DNA from: Candidatus Pacearchaeota archaeon
GTDB taxonomy: Archaea; Nanobdellota; Nanobdellia; Pacearchaeales; GW2011-AR1
Assembly (NCBI GenBank): GCA_017609695.1
Contig: JAFCDM010000008.1
Coordinates: forward strand, 1-14,610
DNA length: 14,610 nt
Direction: 5' to 3'
The position numbers and the translations under genes are program-made. Under the pieces are notes generated by a model. The model was not told the DNA's origin. It did not search any database and saw only the letters and a list, made by a program, of their open reading frames with translations. Positions within the stretch are counted from its first letter, which is position 1, and each line of letters begins with the position of its first letter. Shown piece by piece: positions 1 through 6,107 of the stretch.

Positions 1-266
1 TGCCCAAATTGTATAATTAAATCAACACCTAATTTTCCAACTTCCAAAGGAACATCACAAGCACCAAAACAATCTCCTAACCAAATAAAACAATTACAAC
101 CAGTTTTTGTTTCCACTTCCTCAGAAATCACACAAGAATAAGGTTTTAATCCTTCAGGAAACTGAAGTAAAACCTTTTTATGTTTATTTTTCTTAATAAT
201 CCTAATTATCTTATCAATTTCTAAATCATAAATTTCATTTATTTCTTGTATTGTTTTCTTTTGCAT
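1..266 (-). CDS. dph2: Dph2-type diphthamide synthase, N-terminal part, cut by window edge
   Basis: This is the first 88 codons of the archaeal 2-(3-amino-3-carboxypropyl)histidine synthase. In that family a [4Fe-4S] cluster cleaves S-adenosylmethionine and transfers a 3-amino-3-carboxypropyl group to a histidine of elongation factor aEF2, the first step of diphthamide synthesis. Seen in the sequence: a start MQKKTIQEINEIYDLEIDKI, then VLLQFPEGLKP, which matches the family's (L/I)Q-(F/S)-PEGL signature, then GDCFGACD, which matches the motif carrying the first of three cluster-binding cysteines. The other two cysteines would lie beyond position 1. The ATG at 266-264 has a TATA-like box about 27 bp upstream, which fits a leaderless mRNA. 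I translated this reading frame by hand. The family assignment rests on the PEGL and GACD motifs and on order, so it is good but not complete. Confidence 0.82.
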   Translation of the reverse strand, partial: MQKKTIQEINEIYDLEIDKIIRIIKKNKHKKVLLQFPEGLKPYSCVISEEVETKTGCNCFIWLGDCFGACDVPLEVGKLGVDLIIQFG

Positions 267-287
267 GATTACCACAAAAATTTAAAG

Positions 288-298
288 AATATAAATTT
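288..298 (-). promoter_or_regulatory. TATA-like box of dph2
   Basis: The stretch AATATAAATTT is centred about 27 bp before the dph2 ATG (266). That is the distance expected when an archaeal transcript starts at or next to the start codon. It lies at the 3' end of the gap after the upstream small gene, so dph2 may be transcribed separately from the two genes before it. Confidence 0.45.
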
Positions 299-300
299 AA

Positions 301-618
301 CTAAAAAGGCAAAGGAAGATTAAATAATTTAGCTGAATTATTTGCTAATTTTTCAGATTCTCCTTTATCCTCAACATGAATCTCAAGTGAACAGACATTT
401 TCTCTATCAAATCTTTGTTCTACTCTTGAATCTGCCTTTATTCGCCCATATTCTGTAAAAAGATTAAGTAAAACATAACCCCTTGGTTTCCCAGAAAAAT
501 TCCTCCAAGGATAATTTTTATATGACTTAAAAATTCTTGCAATCACAGAATCATCTACACTAACTCTAACAAATTTTCTATCACTTTCCTTAAAAACAAC
601 TTTATATGTAACATCCAT
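301..618 (-). CDS. hypothetical protein, 105 aa
   Basis: I do not recognise this protein. It is a soluble, charged 105-residue chain with no signal peptide, membrane segment or cysteine cluster; one cysteine lies near residue 76. The predicted pattern is alternating beta strands (TYKVVF, KFVRVSV, GYVLLNLF) with a helical C-terminal end. Its last third, running from CSLEIHVED to a closing LFNLPLP, resembles the end of the gene just upstream, which runs from GSLEISATT to LDRLGLP. The two may be diverged tandem copies. The start ATG lies 15 bp after the stop of that neighbour on the same strand, so they probably share an mRNA. Only a weak GAG-type ribosome binding site is visible. It is probably real because of its codon texture and tight packing; the function is unknown. 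Confidence 0.6.
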   Translation of the reverse strand: MDVTYKVVFKESDRKFVRVSVDDSVIARIFKSYKNYPWRNFSGKPRGYVLLNLFTEYGRIKADSRVEQRFDRENVCSLEIHVEDKGESEKLANNSAKLFNLPLPF

Positions 619-633
619 TTTTCAATCTCAAAT

Positions 634-1035
634 TCAAAGCCCCTTACTCGGCAAACCCAACCTATCTAAAATAAATTCTGCCTCTTCAGGTGTGGTAGCA
701 CTAATTTCCAATGAACCTATTCTACCAGATTTAATCTCCTCCCCTTCTTCATACACATTAAATTTAATTTCTTCACCTAAAGCCTCTACAAAATTTCCAG
801 AAGGCGTATAATTAAAATCCCCTTCTAAAATTCTATCCATAACTCCTCTTATATCTCCTTCTGAAGCCCTAAAATACCTAGGCCCAGAATAATCACTATT
901 TTCAATAGTAACTGCAAACTGATACCATTCTCTACTTTTCCAACCAGGATTTCCTTCATAAAACAAAGCCTTATTTTTTTGTCTTTCCTTCTCCATAAAC
1001 TCCTCTAAAATCCCTACATCTCTTTCATCTTCCAT
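634..1035 (-). CDS. hypothetical protein, 133 aa (139 aa if an upstream TTG is used)
   Basis: This is an unrecognised acidic protein (MEDERDVGILEEFMEKERQ at its start), soluble and without cysteines. A TTG at 1053 would add six residues. I prefer the ATG at 1035 because the TTTTAAA box at 1058-1064 then lies 26 bp upstream, the usual spacing for a leaderless archaeal gene. The middle part contains WYQFAVTIEN and YFRASEGDIRGVMDRIL, which reads as a beta strand followed by a helix. The C-terminus, GSLEISATTPEEAEFILDRL, looks like a strand then a helix and resembles the downstream 105-aa product. The gene is divergent from infB and shares its very short promoter region. The function is not inferable from sequence. 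Confidence 0.6.
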   Translation of the reverse strand: MEDERDVGILEEFMEKERQKNKALFYEGNPGWKSREWYQFAVTIENSDYSGPRYFRASEGDIRGVMDRILEGDFNYTPSGNFVEALGEEIKFNVYEEGEEIKSGRIGSLEISATTPEEAEFILDRLGLPSKGL

Positions 1036-1057
1036 AAAAAAATCAATATCCAAACAC

Positions 1058-1064
1058 TTTTAAA
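1058..1064. promoter_or_regulatory. single palindromic TATA box shared by two divergent genes
   Basis: TTTTAAA contains the palindrome TTTAAA. Its centre is about 25 bp before the infB ATG (1086, plus) and about 26 bp before the ATG of the divergent 133-aa gene (1035, minus). Both distances fit leaderless archaeal transcription. No second TATA-like box is needed in the 50 bp between the two ATG codons. Confidence 0.5.
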
Positions 1065-1085
1065 CACAATTATAATCTAAAATAT

Positions 1086-2819
1086 ATGACAATAAGACAA
1101 CCAATAATAACAATAGCAGGGCATGTGGACCATGGAAAAACAACAATACTGGATAGTATAAGAAAAACAAGTGTTCAAGAAAAAGAAGCAGGAGGAATAA
1201 CTCAAAAAATATCCTTTACAAAAGTTCCTATTGAAAATATCTCTAAATTATGCCCTATTTTAAATGAAAAGAAAATTAAATTAGACATACCTGGATTTTT
1301 ATTTATAGACACTCCAGGACATGCTGCATTCTCAAACCTAAGAAAAAGAGGGGGAAGCTTAGCAGATTTAGCTATTTTAGTCATAGATATCAATGAAGGA
1401 ATAATGCCCCAAACAGCAGAAGTTATTGAAATTCTTAAATTAAACAAAACCCCATTTATTGTAGCATTAAATAAAATAGATAATATTTCTGGATGGCGAA
1501 AACAAGATGAAGATATGAAAAAAAGCATAGAATTGCAATCAACAAATACAAAACAACAATTCCAAGAAAAATTATTTACTTTAATGGGAAGCTTACATCA
1601 TCATGGATTTAATGCAAAACCTTATTATGAAGTAACAGACTATAAATCTCAATTAGCTTTAATTCCCTGCTCTGGAAAAACAGGGGAAGGAATAAATGAA
1701 TTATTAATGATGTTTTGTGGATTAAGTCAAAAGTTCTTAAAACAAAAATTAATCTTAGAAGAAAAACCAAAAGGAGTAATCTTAGAAATTAAAAAAGAAA
1801 AAACAATGCAATATGCAGAAGCAATACTTTATGATGGAAATCTATCTTCAAAAGATGAAATTGCAATTGCCTCATTTGACGAACCAATTATAACAAAAAT
1901 AAGGGTTCTTGAAGAAATAATGCCTATTTCAAATAAATTTAAACCAATTTCAGAAACCTCTGCTGCAAATGGTATAAGAATGCAATTAATTAATTCAAAA
2001 GAAATTCTTCCAGGAATGCCTTTTACAATCTTTGAGAATAACTTAAAAGAAATACAACAAGAATTTCAAAAAGAAATAGGAGAAAAATTAAAAACAGATA
2101 AAAAAGGGATTATCATAAAAGCAGATTCATTAGGAAGTTTAGAAGCACTTATAACTTTATTAAAACAAAAGAAAATAAATGTAATCAAAGCTGGAATTGG
2201 AAAAATTAATAAAAAAGATATAATTTCTGCTCAAACAAATTTAAAAGAAGACCCAATAAATGCAATAATCTTAGGATTTAATGTAGAAGAAGATAATGAA
2301 GCTAAAGAAACAAACACCTCAAATATCAAAATCATAAAAGAAGAAGTAATCTATAAACTAATTGAAAAAATATTAGAATATCAAGAACAAAAACAAAGCG
2401 AAATTAAAAGAGAAAAAATCTTAGGACTTGCAAAAATATGTAAATTAAAAATACTCCCTGAATATGTTTTTAGAAATTCTAATCCTGCTGTTTTTGGGAT
2501 AAAAGTTGAAGCAGGAAAATTAAAACCAAACACCCCCCTAATCAATACAGAAGGGAAAACCATTGCAAAAGTAAAAGCAATTCAAGACAAAAACAAAACT
2601 CTTGAACAAGCAGGGCAAGGAACAGAAGTTGCAATCTCCCTTCCAGGAACAATGTTTGACAGACAATTAGCAGACACAGATTATCTTTATTCAGACATCT
2701 CAGAATATCAATTTAAAGAATTTAAAAAAAATAAAGAATTACTAACACAAGAAGAAATTCAAACACTTCAAAAAATAGCTGAAATCAAAAGAAAAGAAAA
2801 AGTCACCTGGGGTGTGTAA
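1086..2819 (+). CDS. infB: translation initiation factor aIF5B (IF2-like GTPase)
   Basis: This is the archaeal homologue of eIF5B, a ribosome-dependent GTPase that promotes subunit joining at the end of initiation. The 577 residues are close to the usual archaeal length of about 600. The GTPase motifs are intact: G1 GHVDHGKTT at residues 12-20, the switch I GGIT around 36-39, DTPGH at 75-79, NKID at 129-132, and SGKTGEG at about 196. They are followed by the insert LFTLMGSLHHHGF, typical of aIF5B. After the G domain come beta-barrel domain II (from about 225), the alpha/beta domain III (GIIIKADSLGSLEALI, residues ~340-430) and domain IV, which includes the PAVFGIKVEAG motif and ends in a C-terminal helix. 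There is no intein, although inteins occur in aIF5B of some archaea. The start is fixed by homology (MTIRQPIITIAGHVDHGKT) and by the TATA box 25 bp upstream. Confidence 0.96.
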   Translation: MTIRQPIITIAGHVDHGKTTILDSIRKTSVQEKEAGGITQKISFTKVPIENISKLCPILNEKKIKLDIPGFLFIDTPGHAAFSNLRKRGGSLADLAILVIDINEGIMPQTAEVIEILKLNKTPFIVALNKIDNISGWRKQDEDMKKSIELQSTNTKQQFQEKLFTLMGSLHHHGFNAKPYYEVTDYKSQLALIPCSGKTGEGINELLMMFCGLSQKFLKQKLILEEKPKGVILEIKKEKTMQYAEAILYDGNLSSKDEIAIASFDEPIITKIRVLEEIMPISNKFKPISETSAANGIRMQLINSKEILPGMPFTIFENNLKEIQQEFQKEIGEKLKTDKKGIIIKADSLGSLEALITLLKQKKINVIKAGIGKINKKDIISAQTNLKEDPINAIILGFNVEEDNEAKETNTSNIKIIKEEVIYKLIEKILEYQEQKQSEIKREKILGLAKICKLKILPEYVFRNSNPAVFGIKVEAGKLKPNTPLINTEGKTIAKVKAIQDKNKTLEQAGQGTEVAISLPGTMFDRQLADTDYLYSDISEYQFKEFKKNKELLTQEEIQTLQKIAEIKRKEKVTWGV

Positions 2820-2853
2820 AACTTTAAAAACCCCCTTTCTTATCCAATATTAT

Positions 2854-2933
2854 TAAATATTATAAAATTATTAGGTTTAATCAAGCTATCTTAGGAAAGG
2901 TGACTTGTTAGGAAAACCTGGGTTTTCATACGA
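2854..2933 (+). promoter_or_regulatory. promoter and leader of rps6e with hairpin
   Basis: The gap between infB and rps6e holds an AT-rich TATA-like stretch (about 2854-2868). If transcription begins about 25 bp further on, it leaves a leader of roughly 40 nt. The leader contains TTAGGAAA twice (2891 and 2909), an AGGTGA that resembles a Shine-Dalgarno sequence but lies 31 nt before the ATG, and a near-perfect palindrome GAAAACCTGGGTTTTC (2912-2927) six bases before the start codon. Unlike most genes here, rps6e is therefore probably not leaderless. The palindrome close to the start codon could act in translational control; this is inference. Confidence 0.35.
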
Positions 2934-3491
2934 ATGCCATTTAAAATAAATATCTCACACAAGGGAAAAACATTTCAAATAGAAACAGAATCAGAAGTTA
3001 TAGTTGGAAAAAAAATAGGGGAGAAAATTAAAGGAGGAGATATAGCTTCTAATCTAGAAGGTTATGAATTAGAGATAACTGGAACCTCTGATATTTCTGG
3101 AATCCCAGGATTTAAAGGATTAGAAGGGATAGAATACCATAGAAAACTATTAAAATATGGTCCTGGAATGAAAGATAAAAGAAAGGGGATTAGATTAAGA
3201 AAAACACTAAGGGGAGAAGAAATTTCCTTAAAAACAATACAAGTTAATACTAATGTAATCAAAGAAGGTAAAAAAAAGTTTAAAGATTTAACTTCAAAAC
3301 CAGAGGAAGAAAAACCTGTTGAAGAGAAAAAAGAAGAAAAACCAACTGAAGAAAAGAAAGAAGAGACAAAAGAACCAAAAGAAGAAGTTAGAGAAGAAAA
3401 GCCTGTTGAAGAAAAGAAACAAGAAACAAAACAAGAAGAGACTAAGCAAGAAAAACCAGCTGAAGAAAAAAAAGAAGAAAAAACAGAATAA
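2934..3491 (+). CDS. rps6e: small ribosomal subunit protein S6e with long K/E-rich tail
   Basis: This is a structural protein of the archaeal 30S subunit. Residues 1 to about 120 are the S6e fold: MPFKINISHKGKTFQIE, then GKKIGEKIKGGDI, the conserved glycine-rich loop TGTSDISGIPGFKGLEGI, then KDKRKGIRLRKTLRGEEIS and IQVNTNVIKEGKK. From about residue 120 to 185 the protein is a low-complexity tail made of imperfect repeats of the type EEKPxEEKK, almost only Lys, Glu, Pro, Thr and Gln. Archaeal S6e proteins I know are about 120-135 residues, so the tail is an extension; it is probably disordered. It is encoded by a nearly pure A/G strand (3300-3490). The gene lies next to the aIF2 gamma gene, a common archaeal pairing. 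A lysine-rich reading frame in another register over the tail is a compositional shadow. Confidence 0.93.
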   Translation: MPFKINISHKGKTFQIETESEVIVGKKIGEKIKGGDIASNLEGYELEITGTSDISGIPGFKGLEGIEYHRKLLKYGPGMKDKRKGIRLRKTLRGEEISLKTIQVNTNVIKEGKKKFKDLTSKPEEEKPVEEKKEEKPTEEKKEETKEPKEEVREEKPVEEKKQETKQEETKQEKPAEEKKEEKTE

Positions 3492-3493
3492 AT

Positions 3494-3546
3494 ACCTTTA
3501 AAAAACCCCTACTATTTCTATAATTAATAACAAAACCTATAAATAA
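3494..3546. repeat. direct repeat copy 1 (~53 bp)
   Basis: This begins ACCTTTAAAAAACCCC, continues ACTATTTCTATAATTAA and ends AAATAA. A copy at 3985-4036 in the same orientation differs by about four changes, including one single-base indel. This copy starts three bases after the rps6e stop codon. Confidence 0.85.
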
Positions 3547-3547
3547 T

Positions 3548-3917
3548 TTAATCTCTTTTTCTAATAATCATTCTACTTGCTATTAATCTATGAAAAACAA
3601 ATTCTACTTGGGTTCTTCTGCCTTTAATTTTCCATACTTCATCTAAATCTATTTCTGTTGGAGAACCATAAAGTCCACTTAATTCTCTAAGTTCTTCATC
3701 TTTAAGCCATCAATTCAGCTAACCTATTACTAAAATCAGAATGTGTAGAATATCTCCTACACTCTTCAAAACCTTCAATACTTCCTTCATAAAAATAAAA
3801 CATACCAGGATCTTTCTGCTTTTTCAAAAACAATCGGCATTCTGCTATCCCCTTACTTATCATCTCGTCCCTAACCCCAATTTCATAATCATTAAATTTA
3901 TCTTCAATATTCACCAT
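3548..3917 (-). pseudogene. frameshifted small gene of unknown function
   Basis: Two consecutive reading frames on the minus strand together look like one protein of about 120 residues. The first runs from ATG 3917 to a TAA at 3702-3704 (71 aa, MVNIEDKFNDYEIG at the start, ending RLAELMA). The second has no usable start codon after its TGA at 3710-3712. It reads WLKDEELRELSGLYGSP at its beginning and HRLIASRMIIRKRD at its end, stopping at 3548-3550. A one-base shift near 3708 joins RLAEL directly to LKDEELREL, giving one smooth charged helix. The simplest reading is a +1 frameshift mutation in a small acidic, soluble protein. A sequencing error or programmed shift cannot be excluded. The family is not recognised. 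The gene lies inside a segment bounded by direct repeats, between two genes that are commonly neighbours in archaea. Confidence 0.5.
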
Positions 3918-3984
3918 CTTATTAAATAATATTTTTACTAGTTTTTAAGAATTTTTATTGTCCATCCCCTATTTTCCAACCAAC

Positions 3985-4036
3985 ACCTTTAAAAAACCCC
4001 CACTATTTCTATAATTAACAACAAAAACATAAATAA
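3985..4036. repeat. direct repeat copy 2 (~52 bp)
   Basis: This is the second copy of the element at 3494-3546, in the same orientation and 491 bp further on. It lies upstream of the tandem promoter boxes of the aIF2 gamma gene. Together the copies bracket the frameshifted minus-strand gene. Confidence 0.85.
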
Positions 4037-4068
4037 GTTTATAAAAACACTAAATTATGCAAAAGAAA

Positions 4069-4098
4069 GTTTAAAATCACCAAATCAAGTTTAAATAA
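4069..4098 (+). promoter_or_regulatory. tandem TATA-like boxes before aIF2 gamma
   Basis: Two AGTTTAAA boxes (4069-4076 and 4088-4095) lie about 41 and 22 bp before the ATG at 4115. The first would give a short leader of about 15 nt. The second would place the start of transcription at the start codon. No Shine-Dalgarno sequence is visible before the ATG. Confidence 0.4.
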
Positions 4099-4114
4099 AT
4101 TTTATATTATAAAT

Positions 4115-5281
4115 ATGGAAAAAAACATAGAAAACTCAGACATGTTAAACATAGGAATCGTTGGACATATTGACCATGGAAAAACAACACTACTTCATGC
4201 ACTTACTGGAAAGTTTGCAGACACTCACTCAGAAGAACTTAAAAGAGGAATAACAATTAAATTAGGCTATGCTGATACAATCCTTGAAAAAGCAAATAAA
4301 AAAAGATACATTAGTTTTGTAGATTGCCCAGGACATGAAATGCTTATGGCAACTATGTTGTCTGGAGCAGCCTTAATTGATGTTGCAATCCTTGTTATAG
4401 CTGCAAACGAAGGAATAAAACCACAAACAAAAGAACACTTAATAGCACTACAATCTAAAAAAATTAATAAAATAATCATAATACAAAACAAAATTGATTT
4501 AGTTGATAAAAAACAAGCTTTAGAAAATTATAAAAAAATTCAAGAATTCATAAAAGAAACAATTGCAGAGAATTCTCCAATTATCCCAATTTCTGCCCAA
4601 CAAAAAATAAATATTGAAAAAATAAAAGATTTACTTTTAGATATCCCAATACCAAAAAGAGATTTAAAATCAGAACCAGAATTCTTAATTGCAAGAAGTT
4701 TTGATATAAATAAACCAGGAACAAAAATAGAGGATCTCCATGGGGGGGTTTTAGCAGGAGTTCTTAAAAAAGGAGTTTTAAAAGTTGGAGATGAAATTGA
4801 AATTAAACCAGGAATAACTGAAACACATGCTAATAAAACAACCTATAAATCAATCAAAACAAAAATAATCTCAATATATCGGGGAACAACCCCAATAAAA
4901 CAAGCAACTCCAGGAGGAAGTTTAGCTTTTGAAACAGAATTAGATAATATCTTAACTAAAACAGATTTTTTATCTGGATGTATTGCCTCAAAACCAAATA
5001 CCTTACCAGAAATCTCAGATAAAATAAAAATAAAATATACATTATTTCCAGAAGTTTTAGGTGAAGAAAAAAAGACAAAAATAGAACCTCTTAAAATGAG
5101 TGAGATGATTATGCTATCAATTAATACAACAACAAGTGTTGGACAAATTAAAAAAATAAAAGATAATGAAATAGAATTATCATTAAAAATTCCAATAATC
5201 CCAATTAAAAAAGATAGTGTAGGACTTGCAAGAAATATTCATAATCACTGGAGATTAATCGGTTATGGTGAGATAGTGTAG
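4115..5281 (+). CDS. eif2g: translation initiation factor aIF2 subunit gamma (reduced, no zinc knuckle)
   Basis: This is the GTPase core of the aIF2 trimer, which carries initiator Met-tRNA to the 30S subunit. The motifs are complete: GHIDHGKTT at residues 17-25, RGITIKLGY around 44-52, DCPGH at 70-74, NKID at 125-128 and SAQ at 160-162. The two beta-barrel domains follow, with RSFDINKPGT, the GGVLAG turn and KVGDEIEIKPG. The last residues, WRLIGYGEIV, match the family's WRLIGYG ending, which separates it from EF-Tu and SelB. At 388 residues it is about 20 shorter than usual. The missing part is the CxxC...CxxC zinc knuckle that normally lies between the switch I GY and the DAPGH motif: only TILEKANKKRYISFV is found there. 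The third motif is DCPGH rather than the usual DAPGH. The neighbouring rps6e and infB make this a translation cluster. Confidence 0.94.
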   Translation: MEKNIENSDMLNIGIVGHIDHGKTTLLHALTGKFADTHSEELKRGITIKLGYADTILEKANKKRYISFVDCPGHEMLMATMLSGAALIDVAILVIAANEGIKPQTKEHLIALQSKKINKIIIIQNKIDLVDKKQALENYKKIQEFIKETIAENSPIIPISAQQKINIEKIKDLLLDIPIPKRDLKSEPEFLIARSFDINKPGTKIEDLHGGVLAGVLKKGVLKVGDEIEIKPGITETHANKTTYKSIKTKIISIYRGTTPIKQATPGGSLAFETELDNILTKTDFLSGCIASKPNTLPEISDKIKIKYTLFPEVLGEEKKTKIEPLKMSEMIMLSINTTTSVGQIKKIKDNEIELSLKIPIIPIKKDSVGLARNIHNHWRLIGYGEIV

Positions 5282-5374
5282 TTAAGTATCTTAAACTTAA
5301 ATAAAACTACACTATTGAGTGGAGATAATTTGATTTTAGTTAGTCAACATCCGAAAACTATTTAAGTATCGTTT

Positions 5375-5392
5375 CTATAAAATATTTATATA
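5375..5392 (+). promoter_or_regulatory. TATA-like region before the NYN gene
   Basis: The run CTATAAAATATTTATATA contains two overlapping TATA-like boxes. Transcription starting about 25 bp downstream would begin at 5404-5413, inside the hairpin that follows. The NYN mRNA would then carry a leader of roughly 20-30 nt and not the complete hairpin. Confidence 0.35.
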
Positions 5393-5397
5393 CAAGC

Positions 5398-5429
5398 CCC
5401 AGAATTGCTTCGGCAACTCTGGGTTTTTT
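5398..5429 (+). terminator. UUCG-capped hairpin followed by six T
   Basis: CCCAGA pairs with TCTGGG. After one A/C mismatch, TTGC pairs with GCAA, closing a TTCG loop with a C-G pair, the very stable cUUCGg tetraloop. TTTTTT follows directly. This looks like a bacterial intrinsic terminator and lies about 115 bp after the aIF2 gamma stop. It ends only 4 bp before the ATG of the NYN gene, so a role in the leader of that gene is an alternative. Confidence 0.6.
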
Positions 5430-5433
5430 CACA

Positions 5434-5979
5434 ATGAAAAGAATATCTATATTTATTGACGGGAATAATTTCTATTTTGGTTTAAAAAAAATTTATGAGA
5501 ATGAAAAAGACTTAATTAATTTTAATTTTGAGAAATTTTGTAATTTTCTTAAAGGAAAAAATGAAATAGTTAATATCTTTTATTATAATGCCCCTTTAGA
5601 TAGAACTAAAAATTTAGATAAATACAAAAATCAACAGAAATTTTTTGAAAAAATAAAGAAGATTCCTAAATTTAATTTAATCTTATGTAAACTTCTCAAA
5701 AGAAGAATTAAAAAAACAAATAAATATTATTATGTTTTAAAAGAAGATGATATACACATGGCTGTTGATTTAGTTAAAGGAGCTTTCAAAAATTTTTATG
5801 ATATAGCAATTCTAGTTTCAGGAGATGGAGATTTTGTTCCTGCAGTATTAGTCTCAAAAGAAGAAGGTAAATTTGTAGAAAATGTTTATTTTAAAAAAAG
5901 TGCCTCCACAAATTTAAAAAAGAATTGTAATAGGTCTTTTGAATTAAAAAAAGAACTTCTAGATAGGTTTTTTAACTAA
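5434..5979 (+). CDS. NYN domain (LabA/DUF88-like, PIN-fold) putative ribonuclease
   Basis: This is a 181-residue single-domain protein of the NYN branch of the PIN-like nuclease superfamily. Members bind metal through conserved aspartates, and several cut RNA. Seen here: the first acidic motif FIDGNNFYFGL with D9, the central block EDDIHMAVDLVKGA with D106 and D112, and the third motif ILVSGDGDFVPAV with D131 and D133. Together they place all expected metal ligands in the expected order. The C-terminal half is very rich in Lys and Phe and ends in a basic helix. There is no signal peptide or membrane segment. The ATG follows the T-tract of the hairpin by four bases, and no Shine-Dalgarno sequence is visible. 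The gene stands alone, with inverted repeats behind it. The natural substrate cannot be read from sequence. Confidence 0.87.
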   Translation: MKRISIFIDGNNFYFGLKKIYENEKDLINFNFEKFCNFLKGKNEIVNIFYYNAPLDRTKNLDKYKNQQKFFEKIKKIPKFNLILCKLLKRRIKKTNKYYYVLKEDDIHMAVDLVKGAFKNFYDIAILVSGDGDFVPAVLVSKEEGKFVENVYFKKSASTNLKKNCNRSFELKKELLDRFFN

Positions 5980-5984
5980 AATTA

Positions 5985-6036
5985 ACCTTCTTTCAAGGTA
6001 TAAATCCTTCATATTTAAGGCTTTCGCAGGATTTAT
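5985..6036. repeat. nested inverted repeats after the NYN gene
   Basis: A 5-bp hairpin ACCTT/AAGGT (5985-5999) is followed by a 10-bp perfect inverted repeat, TATAAATCCT (5999-6008) and AGGATTTATA (6028-6037), around a 19-nt loop. The two share position 5999, so they are alternatives if formed in RNA. They may be a processing or termination signal for the NYN transcript. Confidence 0.45.
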
Positions 6037-6079
6037 AAATCAAAGGTTTTCCAAGGGTTTTTTAAATTTTTCGCAGTGC

Positions 6080-6086
6080 TTTTAAA
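6080..6086 (+). promoter_or_regulatory. TATA box of the 137-aa gene
   Basis: TTTTAAA is centred 25 bp before the ATG at 6108, the leaderless spacing also seen for infB and dph2. Confidence 0.5.
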
Positions 6087-6107
6087 CCTAAAAAGATTTT
6101 AAAAAAT

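Noticed and set aside
1202..1528. 108-aa minus-strand frame within infB
   Set aside because: It is antisense to the GTPase domain, whose motifs are intact.
3319..3501. 60-aa lysine-rich plus-strand frame
   Set aside because: It is the A/G-rich S6e tail read in another register.
3741..3929. 62-aa plus-strand frame
   Set aside because: It mirrors the better minus-strand frame, has a poor residue mix, and no promoter.
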